Below are positions 16,919 to 26,399 of a stretch of DNA of 64,000 bases, piece after piece; within the stretch, counting starts at the first letter, position 1; each line of letters starts with the position of its first letter. A program made the position numbers and the translations under genes. The notes below the pieces were generated by a model. That model saw only the letters and a program-made list of their open reading frames with translations, ran no database searches and was not told the DNA's origin. This DNA comes from Sediminicola sp. YIK13 (GTDB taxonomy: Bacteria > Bacteroidota > Bacteroidia > Flavobacteriales > Flavobacteriaceae). The DNA is taken from positions 910,501 through 974,500 of the forward strand of contig NZ_CP010535.1 of the NCBI RefSeq assembly GCF_001430825.1. The letters run 5' to 3'.

Positions 16919-17617
16919 TTAATACTTTTCTCTTCTTTCCCTTCGGTCATCGCGCCTTTCCCTTCTATCCTCGCCCAATTCCCGTTTATCTTCCCTTAAT
17001 TCCTCCTTCGTCTCGGCAAGATCGGCTTTCATGGTGCCCATAAACTTTTGCAGAATATTTTTATGAAGCTCTAACTTTACAACTTTGTTCATATCAGAAT
17101 AGGAAATGTTTTTTATTGTCTGGAACAAGGCTCTCTGATGCCCTAATCTCGCTTCCAATTCTTTAAGATCCAAAACATCATCTTTTTTGTCCCTTATGTC
17201 ATCCCTGGTATTGCGTCTATCTCTGGCAATATCTCTATGATCATCATTGGATCCCACATATTGTCTTCTATTTCTTCTATTCTCCCTTTTATCGGTTCCA
17301 ATTTCCCTGGTGCTCTGTACAACCTCCTTTTTTGCACTTGCAATTTTAACTTCTGTCTGACTTATTTCTCGGGACATACTGCCCAATAATATGGTTTGAT
17401 TTTTTTTAGCCGCACCAATGTTTTTTGTATTGATGGCCATTTTAAAATCATGACTATGGGAATCGAAGGCTTTAAGTTCGGCTTCATCCCTAGCTAAGGT
17501 TGTTTTATCCACACGAATTTGATGGTGGTCTTGAATAGCTTCTTTGACATTCTGGGCCTTCGAGGCAGTGGAACTTAATAACAATAATCCGATAATACTG
17601 ATTCTGAACTTTTTCAT
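16919..17617 (-). CDS. Secreted coiled-coil protein with Arg/Asp/Glu-rich tracts
   Basis: A 232-residue protein that I cannot place in a characterised family. The start at 17617 gives a clean signal peptide (about residues 1-21, ending ASKAQ); the longer open frame to 17728 does not. The mature part is almost entirely helical and highly charged. Two tracts stand out: a central one rich in DKRENRRNRRQ and RDIARDRRNTRDDIRDKKDD, and a C-terminal one made of (E/D)(D/R)(R/K)(R/E) units (about residues 205-232). These behave like heptad-less charged single helices. Export to the periplasm or outer membrane is likely; function is unknown. Confidence 0.7.
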   Translation of the reverse strand: MKKFRISIIGLLLLSSTASKAQNVKEAIQDHHQIRVDKTTLARDEAELKAFDSHSHDFKMAINTKNIGAAKKNQTILLGSMSREISQTEVKIASAKKEVVQSTREIGTDKRENRRNRRQYVGSNDDHRDIARDRRNTRDDIRDKKDDVLDLKELEARLGHQRALFQTIKNISYSDMNKVVKLELHKNILQKFMGTMKADLAETKEELREDKRELGEDRRERRDDRRERREKY

Positions 17618-17739
17618 GATACTATTTTTTGGTGGTTTTAATATTCTTTGATTTTTGGATGCTTCTCCAGGGAAAAGGTTTAATGTAGAGTAGTTCTTTT
17701 GGATGAAATACACGTTAGTATGGACCAACGAGACCTTTA

Positions 17740-17779
17740 TTAAAAGAAAGATCCCCTGTCGGTTGCAACAGGGGATCTT
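17740..17779 (-). terminator. Terminator of the lipoprotein gene at 17.8 kb
   Basis: A 12-bp perfect stem (AAGATCCCCTGT / ACAGGGGATCTT, 17748-17779) with an 8-base loop, followed on the minus strand by TTCTTTTAAT. It begins about 25 bases past the stop codon. Confidence 0.88.
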
Positions 17780-17805
17780 ATATATACACTTAATATATAT
17801 TCTAT

Positions 17806-18606
17806 TTAATCACGGAGTGAAAAATCTTCCTCAACATCATTTGGATAGATCAGAGTAGCGATATCGTCACATTCACCATCGCCCCAATCAATGGAAACGA
17901 CCAATCCATTTTTGTTGATTTCCAAAACACCCTGTGTTAAGAACTCACAAGAAAGGTTTCCAACCAATGCCTCTTTTACATCTAGACTATAGCTATTATT
18001 ACCTTCCTTAACGGTCCATTTTCCGGTAATGCTAAAGGTAATATCTTCCAAAGTCTCCCCAAAGGTGATAAGAACGCCTTTAGAGCCTATTACTTCCAGT
18101 ACATTACCATTGGCTTTTGTAATTGTTAAATCGCTTGTAACATTGTATGCCACGGAGTTTTGATCTGTTCCCATTTCCATGGTAAAACTTCTGGTGCCAT
18201 TAAATCCAATATCACCTACTGAAAAATTATCATAGGTAACCCTAAAGGAAGGAGCTTCTCCTTGTCCGGTATAAACTACATTCAAGGTTCCGTTTACATT
18301 CTCATGGTTACGGATGTTGCAATTTTCGAACGTCATTGTAAACCCATTATCATCATAAACTGCCACGTAACATTCGTTAGTACCTTTTGCCGACTTACCA
18401 GAATTTGAATTGTTCATGTAAGCCTCGGAAACGATATCATCCGCAATACCGGATAGATCATCAGCTTCTAAAATTGTTTTTACTTCTGTTTGTGATAATT
18501 CTTGATCCGAAGTTTCGGAACTGTCATCCTTACTACAGGAATATCCCATACATAAAGCTATACCTGAGAGCAAAAATATTCCGCTTTTAAACATGTTTGT
18601 TTTCAT
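17806..18606 (-). CDS. Lipoprotein of unknown function
   Basis: A 266-residue protein. The signal ends MGYSC with Cys24, followed by SKDDSSE, an acidic sequence of the kind that directs lipoproteins to the cell surface in Flavobacteria. The mature part (about residues 75-260) is predicted to be mostly beta strand with repeating GTLNVVYTG and ITGKWTVKEG type strands. I do not recognise a named domain. It has its own terminator and is probably monocistronic. Confidence 0.78.
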   Translation of the reverse strand: MKTNMFKSGIFLLSGIALCMGYSCSKDDSSETSDQELSQTEVKTILEADDLSGIADDIVSEAYMNNSNSGKSAKGTNECYVAVYDDNGFTMTFENCNIRNHENVNGTLNVVYTGQGEAPSFRVTYDNFSVGDIGFNGTRSFTMEMGTDQNSVAYNVTSDLTITKANGNVLEVIGSKGVLITFGETLEDITFSITGKWTVKEGNNSYSLDVKEALVGNLSCEFLTQGVLEINKNGLVVSIDWGDGECDDIATLIYPNDVEEDFSLRD

Positions 18607-18755
18607 ACTTAACTTGATTTATAAGTAGTTAACGACAATCATCCTTTAATAGTGTGAAAAGATGGAACAAAACGATGAAATGCACAATTACTCACAATTA
18701 ATGTCCTACTTCTCATAAGGTGAAGTGAATGACAAACGATAGAAATTAAGGACTG

Positions 18756-20105
18756 CTATTTCCGTTTGTTGCGTTTGTTGTAGTTCTTATCCCCCCTAGT
18801 TTTGGGTTTCTTGTATTTTTGTGCTATAATTCTTTTGTAGGATCCTCCCTGATTGGTTTTCTTGTTTTTCTCACTTTTTTCATGAAAACCAGAGCCCGCA
18901 TCTTCCGAGCGCTCGTCCGGATTGTTCCCTTCTATGATTTTAGGGCGTTCTTCTGGAGTCAACTCCTCTGAAATAGCCACTTTTTCTGGTATTTCCATTT
19001 CCGGAATACTATAGTCCATCAAATCTTCTATGACTTCCTTATATGGAGCCTCCTTTTCGGTATAGAATAGAATGGATTTTCCCAATTCCTCTGCCCTACC
19101 TGTTCTTCCGATACGGTGCATGTAATTTTCGGGATAGTTAGGGGTATCAAAATTGATGACATGTGAAATTTTGTCCAGGTCCAAACCACGGGCCATTATA
19201 TCCGTCGCCACCAAGATCCTGTTTTTTCCTTCATCAAACTGGTTGATGGATCGCAAGCGGTAATTTTGAGTTTTGTTGGAATGGATCACGGCAGATTCAT
19301 CAGCATATCGTTCTTCCAAGCATTCAAAAACCTTATCAGCACTTCTTTTGTTGGACACAAAGACCAGTACCTTATGAAATTCTTGTTTATCCCTCAGTAG
19401 GTGGTTCAACAGATTTATTTTGGTGTAAAAATTTGGAACAGCATATACCTGTTGTGAAATATTCTCCAATGGCGTTCCGCTGACAGCTATTGATATTTTA
19501 GCGGGAATGACAAAAAAGTCATTGATTAAGGCATCCACATCATCCGTCATAGTTGCTGAGAACATTATATTTTGTCTTCTTTCTGGTAATAGTTCAAATA
19601 TATTGATCAATTGAAACCTGAAACCAAGATCCAGCATCACATCTACTTCATCTATCACCAATTTTTTAACGTCTTTCAACTGAAGTGCCCTGCTTAGGAC
19701 CAAATCATATAATCGGCCTGGGGTGGCTACAACTATATCGGCACCTTGGGCAACTGCTTGTGCCTGGGTGTTCATATTAACGCCCCCATAGACGCCTACG
19801 ACTCTTACCGTCAGATATTTTGAAAAACTTTTTATCTGGTCCACTACTTGTACCACCAGTTCACGGGTGGGGACCATCACCAAGATTCTTGGATTGGTCT
19901 GTTTAGAAAATTTCAGATCCTGTAATAAGGGCAGCATGTATGCAAAAGTCTTCCCTGTACCCGTTTGGGCAATACCAACCATGTCCTTACCTGAGAGAAT
20001 AACAGAAAATGCCCCTTCCTGAATTGGGGTCGGAACATCAAACCCCAAATCTTCAATGGCATAGTGAAGTTGTTTGGATATATTGAAATTTTCAAAGGTA
20101 CTCAT
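18756..20105 (-). CDS. DEAD-box ATP-dependent RNA helicase
   Basis: A 449-residue RNA helicase with both RecA-like domains. Motifs: Q motif (PTPIQEGAF, near residue 26), motif I AQTGTGKT (46-53), PTRELVVQ, TPGR (128-131), motif II DEVD (152-155, a common variant of DEAD), SAT, and HRIGRTGRA in the C-terminal domain. The last ~75 residues are basic and disordered (ending NYNKRNKRK), as in RNA-binding tails. The start at 20105 (MSTFENFN) is preferred over 20123. It is divergent from recQ. Ribosome assembly or cold-adapted mRNA turnover is likely but not shown. Confidence 0.92.
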   Translation of the reverse strand: MSTFENFNISKQLHYAIEDLGFDVPTPIQEGAFSVILSGKDMVGIAQTGTGKTFAYMLPLLQDLKFSKQTNPRILVMVPTRELVVQVVDQIKSFSKYLTVRVVGVYGGVNMNTQAQAVAQGADIVVATPGRLYDLVLSRALQLKDVKKLVIDEVDVMLDLGFRFQLINIFELLPERRQNIMFSATMTDDVDALINDFFVIPAKISIAVSGTPLENISQQVYAVPNFYTKINLLNHLLRDKQEFHKVLVFVSNKRSADKVFECLEERYADESAVIHSNKTQNYRLRSINQFDEGKNRILVATDIMARGLDLDKISHVINFDTPNYPENYMHRIGRTGRAEELGKSILFYTEKEAPYKEVIEDLMDYSIPEMEIPEKVAISEELTPEERPKIIEGNNPDERSEDAGSGFHEKSEKNKKTNQGGSYKRIIAQKYKKPKTRGDKNYNKRNKRK

Positions 20106-20120
20106 GGGTAAAATTTTTTG

Positions 20121-20128
20121 CAAAGGTA
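20121..20128 (-). promoter_or_regulatory. Candidate -7 promoter box for the DEAD-box helicase gene
   Basis: TACCTTTG is a full match to TAnnTTTG, only 15 bases upstream of the ATG at 20105. This implies a very short leader and supports 20105 rather than 20123, which would lie almost on the promoter. Confidence 0.5.
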
Positions 20129-20204
20129 GCGTATTCTATCACATTCTATTTTTCTAAGGATTGGAATTAGTTTTATTTTGCAGTTGAATTCTTAAAAAAG
20201 AACC

Positions 20205-22313
20205 TTGACCGATTCCAGCACCCTTATTCCCACTTTAAAAAAATACTTCGGATTTGATAGTTTTCGCAACCAACAGGAGGAAATTATCAATACTGTTTTG
20301 GAGCAAAAGGATTGTTTGGTGATCATGCCAACAGGAGGAGGAAAATCTATATGTTTCCAATTGCCTGCCTTGATGCTCAGTGGTGTTACCTTGGTTATTT
20401 CCCCTTTAATTGCCCTAATGAAGGACCAAGTGGATGGGTTACGGGCCAATGGCATAGAAGCCGATTATTTTAATAGTAGCCAGGCAGCCGAAGAACAACA
20501 AGAAATCTTAGAAAAAGTAATGACATCAAAGCTTAAGCTGCTTTATGTTGCTCCGGAAAGTCTAGGTGCTTTAGAAAACATTTTAAAAGAAACGTATATT
20601 AGTTGTGTGGCCATAGATGAGGCGCATTGTATCTCTTCTTGGGGACATGATTTTCGTCCATCATACCAACAATTGTCCTTTTTAAAAAGATCCTTGCCCA
20701 ACACCCCCATTATTGCCCTTACCGCAACCGCTGATAAGGCCACAAGACAAGATATCATTGATCAGCTGCAAATTCCCAATGCCAAGCAATTCATTACCTC
20801 CTTCGACAGGAAAAATATTGGGTTGGAAGTAAGACCGGCGAATGATAGGGTAAACCAGATCATAGATTTTATAGGTCAAAGACCAAATCAATCGGGAATC
20901 ATCTATTGTTTGAGCCGTAAATCGACTGAGCAGTTAAAAGACAGGCTGCAAAGCAAAGGGATAGATGCCCATGCCTATCATGCAGGATTGAATTTTGAAG
21001 AACGCACAAAAGTACAGGAAGATTTTATTTTTGATAAGATCCAAGTTGTCTGTGCCACCGTTGCTTTTGGAATGGGGATAGATAAATCTAACGTTCGCTG
21101 GGTGATCCACTACAACATGCCAAAAAACCTAGAGGGGTACTACCAAGAGATCGGTCGCGCTGGAAGAGATGGCACCAAGGCAAAAGCACTCTTGTTCCAC
21201 AGTTATGCGGATGTGTTACAATTACGAAGATTCATAGATGGCACGACCAATGAGCAACTGCAGGTTGCTAAATTGGATCGGATGAAACAATTTTCCGAGG
21301 CCACGAGTTGTAGGCGAAAAATACTTCTGAGTTATTTTGGGGAACTCTTGGCGAAGAATTGTGGAAACTGTGATATATGTAAAAACCCACCTCAATTCTT
21401 TAATGGAACCGTTATAGCACAAAAAGCATTATCAGTGATTACCAGACTAAGGCAATCAGAACCCATGGGGGTAATTATAGATGTGCTCAGAGGAGCAAAA
21501 AATGCCACCACATTGGACAAACACTATGATCAAATTCCCTCCTACGGGATAGGAAATGATATCTCCTGGAAAGATTGGCAACATTATATCATACAATTGA
21601 TAGACCAAGGCTATTGTGAGATAGCTTTTCACAAGCACAATGCGCTACAGCTTACCCATTTTTCCAAGGAAGTACTTTTTAATGGGCAGCAAGTGCAAAT
21701 GACGAAGCCTTTAGATAGAAATGTGCAATTGGAAGAACAGAAAGAAAAGGCCAAAAAGTCCAAGAAAAAAGATACCCTGTTTGAAAGGTTACGACTGCTG
21801 CGCTTAAAAATATCGTTGGAGGAGAATATTCCGGCATATTTGATTTTTAGTGATGCCACCTTGAAGGAAATAGAGGCCGAAAGACCCATGAATGAAGCTG
21901 AATTTATGCAGATCAGCGGTGTGGGACAACGTAAAATGGAAGTTTACGGTGACGAGTTCATCTCGGAAATAAATGCCTTTATGGCCGAGAAAAAAAAGAA
22001 GCCCAAGAAATCCGATACGGTCAAGGTTACCTATGAAATGTATAAGAAAGGGATGTCCATTGAGGCAATTGCCGAGGCCAGGGATTTAAAAGCACCCACA
22101 GTTTTTTCGCACCTTTCCAAATTATACAGTGAGGGCAAGGACATAGATATGTACCAATTTGTGACCAAAGAAGAAGTCCATTCTGTGAAAAATGCAAAAA
22201 AAGAGTTGAATTCTCCAGAAGGACTAAAACCTTATTTTGATCATTTTAATGAGGAATTGGAGTATTCCAAAATACGTTTGGCCCTCACTATTCTAGAGAG
22301 GGAAAACAGTTAA
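20205..22313 (+). CDS. recQ: ATP-dependent DNA helicase RecQ
   Basis: A 702-residue RecQ helicase that unwinds DNA 3'-5' in recombinational repair. Domains: DEAD/DEAH ATPase (Walker A PTGGGKS near 42-48; DEAH 138-141), helicase C, the RQC zinc site with Cys369, Cys386, Cys389 and Cys392, an HRDC domain near 520-600, and a C-terminal helix-turn-helix-like region (about 610-660). The start must be TTG at 20205: an in-frame stop lies 12 bases upstream, and the first in-frame ATG is inside the ATPase motif. It is divergent from the DEAD-box gene. Confidence 0.95.
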   Translation: MTDSSTLIPTLKKYFGFDSFRNQQEEIINTVLEQKDCLVIMPTGGGKSICFQLPALMLSGVTLVISPLIALMKDQVDGLRANGIEADYFNSSQAAEEQQEILEKVMTSKLKLLYVAPESLGALENILKETYISCVAIDEAHCISSWGHDFRPSYQQLSFLKRSLPNTPIIALTATADKATRQDIIDQLQIPNAKQFITSFDRKNIGLEVRPANDRVNQIIDFIGQRPNQSGIIYCLSRKSTEQLKDRLQSKGIDAHAYHAGLNFEERTKVQEDFIFDKIQVVCATVAFGMGIDKSNVRWVIHYNMPKNLEGYYQEIGRAGRDGTKAKALLFHSYADVLQLRRFIDGTTNEQLQVAKLDRMKQFSEATSCRRKILLSYFGELLAKNCGNCDICKNPPQFFNGTVIAQKALSVITRLRQSEPMGVIIDVLRGAKNATTLDKHYDQIPSYGIGNDISWKDWQHYIIQLIDQGYCEIAFHKHNALQLTHFSKEVLFNGQQVQMTKPLDRNVQLEEQKEKAKKSKKKDTLFERLRLLRLKISLEENIPAYLIFSDATLKEIEAERPMNEAEFMQISGVGQRKMEVYGDEFISEINAFMAEKKKKPKKSDTVKVTYEMYKKGMSIEAIAEARDLKAPTVFSHLSKLYSEGKDIDMYQFVTKEEVHSVKNAKKELNSPEGLKPYFDHFNEELEYSKIRLALTILERENS

Positions 22314-22430
22314 ATACACCATAATTAGCAGGTAACTATCCAATAATTGGGTTGATATAGGTCATTTCATATTTGTTTTTAGCGCACTACCTTATTGTAT
22401 TGTACCCATGGAAGAACGTAAAAACATGAA

Positions 22431-23078
22431 ATGAATTGGAATACAGCACATGAAAAGCACAGAGCCCTATTAATACCACTTTTGGGGATGCTATTATTTG
22501 TATTCTTTATTATTAAGGCTGCTTCTTTATATCCTGGAGGTTCCCATTACTCATCTGCAGAGGAGGGTTTTAGTTTTTTGAACAATTATTTATGTGATTT
22601 ACTGGATAGTACTACCCTTAACGGCTCTCCAAATCCGTCAAAAAACCTTGCTCGTTTTGCACTTTTTCTTCTTTGTTCTTGCTTGACCGTATTGTGGTAT
22701 TACCTACCCAAACTTTTCAAAAGGAAAGGGGTGCACCTGGTTGTGATGAGAGTTGCAGGTATTTCGGCCATGATCATTACCTTATTTTTATCATCCAACT
22801 CCCATGATTTGGTCATATATATTGCTGGACTTATTGGGTTGCTTGCCATGATCACAACCATAGTTGCGCTATATAAGGAAGGATATCAACAGCTTTTTGC
22901 TTTAGGAATCTTTTGCTTGGCCATTTTTCTTTTGAACTATTATGTCTATGAATCGGGTGTTCTTATAACTGTACTTCCTACGATTCAAAAAATAACATTT
23001 GTTAGCTTTATCGGCTGGTTTGCCCTTTTGAATATTACCCTTTACAGAAAAATGAGAACCATCAAGAACGCTAGATAG
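22431..23078 (+). CDS. Multi-pass membrane protein of unknown function
   Basis: A 215-residue protein with about six hydrophobic helices (near residues 13-33, 72-90, 103-122, 126-147, 153-172 and 182-205). A long non-membrane loop of about 40 residues (SLYPGGSHYSS...NPSKN) follows the first helix and has a single Cys. I do not recognise a named family, although the layout recalls DUF998-type proteins. It lies 117 bases behind recQ and converges with the thioesterase gene. Confidence 0.7.
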   Translation: MNWNTAHEKHRALLIPLLGMLLFVFFIIKAASLYPGGSHYSSAEEGFSFLNNYLCDLLDSTTLNGSPNPSKNLARFALFLLCSCLTVLWYYLPKLFKRKGVHLVVMRVAGISAMIITLFLSSNSHDLVIYIAGLIGLLAMITTIVALYKEGYQQLFALGIFCLAIFLLNYYVYESGVLITVLPTIQKITFVSFIGWFALLNITLYRKMRTIKNAR

Positions 23079-23152
23079 CTGGCTCCAATATTCCACATGA
23101 TATATCTACAGGTTCAAAAAGAAGTTTTCTGCCTTTACAATAAATTAAATAG

Positions 23153-24022
23153 TTATTGCTTTTTCCATGGTCTCAACAATCCCTCTTGGGCAACTGAGGC
23201 AATAAGTTTACCATCCCTTGAAAAGATATTTCCCCTAGAGAAGCCACGGGCATTGCCAGAACTTGGAGAGTCAATAGAAAAAAGCATCCAATCATCAAAA
23301 TCAAATTCCCTGAAGAACCACATGGAATGGTCCAAACTGGCCATTTGCAAATTACCGTAGTGTGCTTTGCTGGCATTTGGTAAAATTGCCGTCAGCAAGA
23401 TGTTATAATCTGAGATATAGGTAAGTATCTGTTGTTTTATGGGCAGTTCCAGCCCATTAATGTTTCCCTTGAGTTTAAACCAAATGTCATTGAAGGGCGG
23501 TAAATCCTTTCTGTCCATTGGATTCGCTATTACCGTTGGTTTAAAATCTATTGGCCGTTTGATCTCTAGAAATTCCCTTCTATTTTTAGGCAATAATTTA
23601 CCATATTGTTCTAATAAATCTTCCCAACTTAACAACTCCTCCGGGGGTTTCACGTTAGTTTTCATAGGAATTTGATGCTCATACCCCTCTTCGATCTTAT
23701 GAAATGATGCGGAAAGGATAAATATGATTTTATCCCTTTGTAAGGCGGTCACCCTTCTTGTAGAAAAACTACCCCCATCCCTAATAATACTAACCTCATA
23801 TGTGATAGCCAATTCCAAATTCCCTGCCTCCAAAAAATATGAGTGTAAGGAATGTAAAATGCGATTGTTGGTAATAGTTCGGTAGGCCGCATTCAGGGCC
23901 TGTGCCAAAACCTGTCCCCCAAATACGTTTGGGCTGCCTATGGTTTTGCTCTCCCCTTCAAATTGATGTGTACCAACTTCTATGAGCTCTAATATATTGA
24001 GTAATTCCTTAGCTGAATTCAT
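23153..24022 (-). CDS. tesB: Acyl-CoA thioesterase II (TesB-like)
   Basis: A 289-residue double-hotdog thioesterase that hydrolyses acyl-CoA to free fatty acid and CoA. The N-terminal hotdog carries FGGQVLAQALNAAYRT and the HSLHSYFLEAG segment. The catalytic Asp-Thr/Ser-Gln set of TesB is matched by Asp in YISDYNIL, the polar residue in SLDHSMWF, and Gln in VAQEGLLR near the C-terminus. Length is normal. The gene is convergent with the membrane protein upstream in the map and stands alone. Confidence 0.9.
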   Translation of the reverse strand: MNSAKELLNILELIEVGTHQFEGESKTIGSPNVFGGQVLAQALNAAYRTITNNRILHSLHSYFLEAGNLELAITYEVSIIRDGGSFSTRRVTALQRDKIIFILSASFHKIEEGYEHQIPMKTNVKPPEELLSWEDLLEQYGKLLPKNRREFLEIKRPIDFKPTVIANPMDRKDLPPFNDIWFKLKGNINGLELPIKQQILTYISDYNILLTAILPNASKAHYGNLQMASLDHSMWFFREFDFDDWMLFSIDSPSSGNARGFSRGNIFSRDGKLIASVAQEGLLRPWKKQ

Positions 24023-24205
24023 GTACTATTGTCTTAAGAAGGCTTAAATATATAAAGATTTAATATTCGCTACCCAATGCTTTCCATTGAAACTTTTTGC
24101 CAGTTAAAATAGATCACAATAAACTTTACTAACTACTTGGTATGGTATGTATTAGTGGAATTTGTCTTATTGAATTATTTCTGTTTTCTATAGCTTATGG
24201 TACAA

Positions 24206-25267
24206 TCAAACCGTTTTTAAGGGTTGGTAATATTTCTTGCGCAGCCAAAAGGCCACACGTACCAAGAGGATCAAAGCTGGAACTTCCACCAAAGGTCCGA
24301 TCACCCCTGCAAAAGCCTGACCAGAATTTATTCCGAACACGCCAATAGCAACGGCAATCGCCAATTCAAAATTGTTGCCGGCAGCCGTAAATGAAATTGC
24401 GGCATTCTTATCGTAACTGGCGCCCATTGCCTTACTGAAATAGAAACCTATGATGAACATTATTGCAAAATAGATCAGTAAAGGAACGGCAATGACCACA
24501 ACATCCATTGGGATCTCTACAATTAGCTGGCCTTTTAAGGAGAACATGACAACTATAGTAAATAAAAGCGCGATTAAGGTGAGTGGTGAAATGGCAGGGA
24601 TAAATCGGGTGGTATACCAGGCCTCCCCCTTGAGTCTTACCAACACAAATCTGCTTACTATTCCCGCCAAAAATGGAATTCCTAAATAAATGGCCACACT
24701 TTCGGCAATGGTGCCAATGGAAATATCCACTATAGCACCCTCAAAGCCAAAATAAGGTGGCAGAACGGTGATAAACAGCCATGCGTAAAAACTATAGGCG
24801 AATACCTGAAAAATACTGTTCAAGGCCACTAGTCCGGCCCCGTATTCACTACTGCCTTCGGCAAGATCGTTCCAGACCAATACCATAGCAATGCACCTGG
24901 CAAGTCCTATCAATATGAGTCCCACCATATATTCCGGATAATCCTGCAGAAAGGTAATGGCCAATATGAACATTAAAATGGGGCCTATGATCCAATTTAA
25001 GATAAGGGAAATGGACAATATCCTTACATTTCTGAACACTTTGGGCAAAAGGGCATAATTTACCTTGGCCAAAGGTGGGTACATCATTAGGATGAGTCCA
25101 ATGGCGATTGGGATGTTGGTAGAGCCATTTCCAAATGACTCGATCAACTTTGGTATAGTAGGAACCAAGTAACCTAAAGAAACTCCAAGGCCCATGGCCA
25201 AAAATATCCATAGGGTCAGGTAACTATCCAAGAAGTTTAGTTTTTTCTTTTTTAAGGACATGTTCAT
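24206..25267 (-). CDS. ACR3 family arsenite efflux transporter
   Basis: A 353-residue ten-helix arsenite exporter of the ACR3 type. The conserved Cys of helix 4 is seen in [24 protein letters not shown], a signature of the family, and [20 protein letters not shown] lies near the C-terminus. The ATG at 25267 overlaps the stop of the arsenate-reductase gene (ATGA), so the two are translationally coupled; a second ATG at 25261 is an alternative start. It completes an arsR, arsenate reductase, ACR3 operon for arsenic resistance. Confidence 0.93.
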   Translation of the reverse strand: MNMSLKKKKLNFLDSYLTLWIFLAMGLGVSLGYLVPTIPKLIESFGNGSTNIPIAIGLILMMYPPLAKVNYALLPKVFRNVRILSISLILNWIIGPILMFILAITFLQDYPEYMVGLILIGLARCIAMVLVWNDLAEGSSEYGAGLVALNSIFQVFAYSFYAWLFITVLPPYFGFEGAIVDISIGTIAESVAIYLGIPFLAGIVSRFVLVRLKGEAWYTTRFIPAISPLTLIALLFTIVVMFSLKGQLIVEIPMDVVVIAVPLLIYFAIMFIIGFYFSKAMGASYDKNAAISFTAAGNNFELAIAVAIGVFGINSGQAFAGVIGPLVEVPALILLVRVAFWLRKKYYQPLKTV

Positions 25268-25890
25268 GCTTTAATTTTTGAAAATACGTGGGTCAATTCG
25301 GTGGCGATCTGAAGGCTTCGTTCCCTATATTTTTCGGCCTGTTGGGGAGTACCATCAAAAGCTTTTGGATCTTCATAGGTAATTGGGATTCGTTTATTTG
25401 CTCCTTCTATTAAAGGGCATCCGGCATCTGCCTGGGAACAGGTCATTACCGCGGCAAAGTTCGATTTGGGATTAAATTCAGCATCATAGGTCTTGGAGAA
25501 ACCTATGATAGGAGGGGCATTTTGAGCATATTTGATCCCGTAAATGGGATTTGGTTCCTTGGACAGGGATAATACTTCAAACCCATGATCCTCTAATGTA
25601 GCCGCTGCCATTGGAAATAAGGCGGTAGCCTCCGTCCCTCCAGAATAACAATTGACATTCCCTACTCCATAATAAAAAGCAGCGGTTTGCGCCCATACCT
25701 GGGATAAATGACTGCGTCTGGAGTTATGGGTACAAATAAAATTTAAATTGATGGGGTTCTTTTTTTCTACATTATTTTGAATGTAATCGATCAAAGGCTG
25801 CAGAACTTCCTTTCGTTCTTCGGTAATAGTCTCCTGCTTTAAGGATTTGATGAGATCCTGCAGTTCGGGAAAAATGCTTTCTTTATTCAT
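25264..25890 (-). CDS. arsC: Arsenate reductase, low-molecular-weight phosphatase type (ArsC)
   Basis: A 208-residue enzyme that reduces arsenate to arsenite. The phosphate-binding loop is CTHNSRRS (Cys53, Arg59), the CX5RS signature of LMW tyrosine phosphatases. The further pair of cysteines in [10 protein letters not shown] is spaced by seven residues, like Cys82/Cys89 of the thioredoxin-coupled ArsC of S. aureus, so a thioredoxin-linked mechanism is likely. The general-acid Asp is in YEDPKAF. An N-terminal ~45 residues extends beyond the core. It sits between arsR and the ACR3 pump. Confidence 0.9.
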   Translation of the reverse strand: MNKESIFPELQDLIKSLKQETITEERKEVLQPLIDYIQNNVEKKNPINLNFICTHNSRRSHLSQVWAQTAAFYYGVGNVNCYSGGTEATALFPMAAATLEDHGFEVLSLSKEPNPIYGIKYAQNAPPIIGFSKTYDAEFNPKSNFAAVMTCSQADAGCPLIEGANKRIPITYEDPKAFDGTPQQAEKYRERSLQIATELTHVFSKIKA

Positions 25891-25925
25891 GAAGTTTGAT
25901 ACAATGTTATAATTTGGATACTAGA

Positions 25926-26276
25926 TTAGCAGCAACTCTCAGCCGCCTTTGGTTCTTGGGTTAAAAAGTTGGAAAGGAGATATGATATTTCTTCCCAAAC
26001 TTTTTGATCTATGCAATAACATACACTGGTCCCTTCAATACTGCCCTTGATGAGACCAAGGTTTTTCAGTTCTTTTAAATGTTGGGAAATGGTTGGTTGT
26101 GCCAAACCAATTTCGTTGACAAGGTCCCCGCAAATACAAGAATCAGTTTTAAAAAGGTGTTGCAATATGGCTACTCTTGCTGGATGGCCAAAAGCTTTGG
26201 CAAGAGTGGCAATTTTATTTTGTTGGTCGGTAAATATTTCCGATTTGGTAAGTCCCATGTAATTGAATTTGTTCAT
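25926..26276 (-). CDS. arsR: ArsR/SmtB family arsenic-responsive repressor
   Basis: A 116-residue winged-helix repressor (start 26276; 26258 is an alternative, and the open frame extends to 26336). The recognition helices are in GLAQPTISQHLKELKNLGLI. The preceding helix carries CIC (in TDSCICGDLV), the usual thiol pair for As(III)/Sb(III) binding, and the C-terminus ends SCC. It heads the arsenic operon and should repress it until arsenite binds. Confidence 0.92.
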   Translation of the reverse strand: MNKFNYMGLTKSEIFTDQQNKIATLAKAFGHPARVAILQHLFKTDSCICGDLVNEIGLAQPTISQHLKELKNLGLIKGSIEGTSVCYCIDQKVWEEISYLLSNFLTQEPKAAESCC

Positions 26277-26283
26277 TGCAATA

Positions 26284-26304
26284 TTACAATAAATAAATAT
26301 GTAA
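26284..26304. promoter_or_regulatory. Candidate ArsR operator (TTACA-N11-TGTAA)
   Basis: An inverted repeat with 5-base arms (TTACA / TGTAA) around an AT-rich 11-base centre lies 8-28 bases upstream of the arsR start. The position suits autoregulation; the arms are short, so support is limited. Confidence 0.35.
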
Positions 26305-26399
26305 CGATAGCTATAATTTATACATTTCCTACCCAAAATTCACAGAGTGGACCTAAAAGAATAGACCATGAATATTAATTATTTCTATAAACGGCACAA

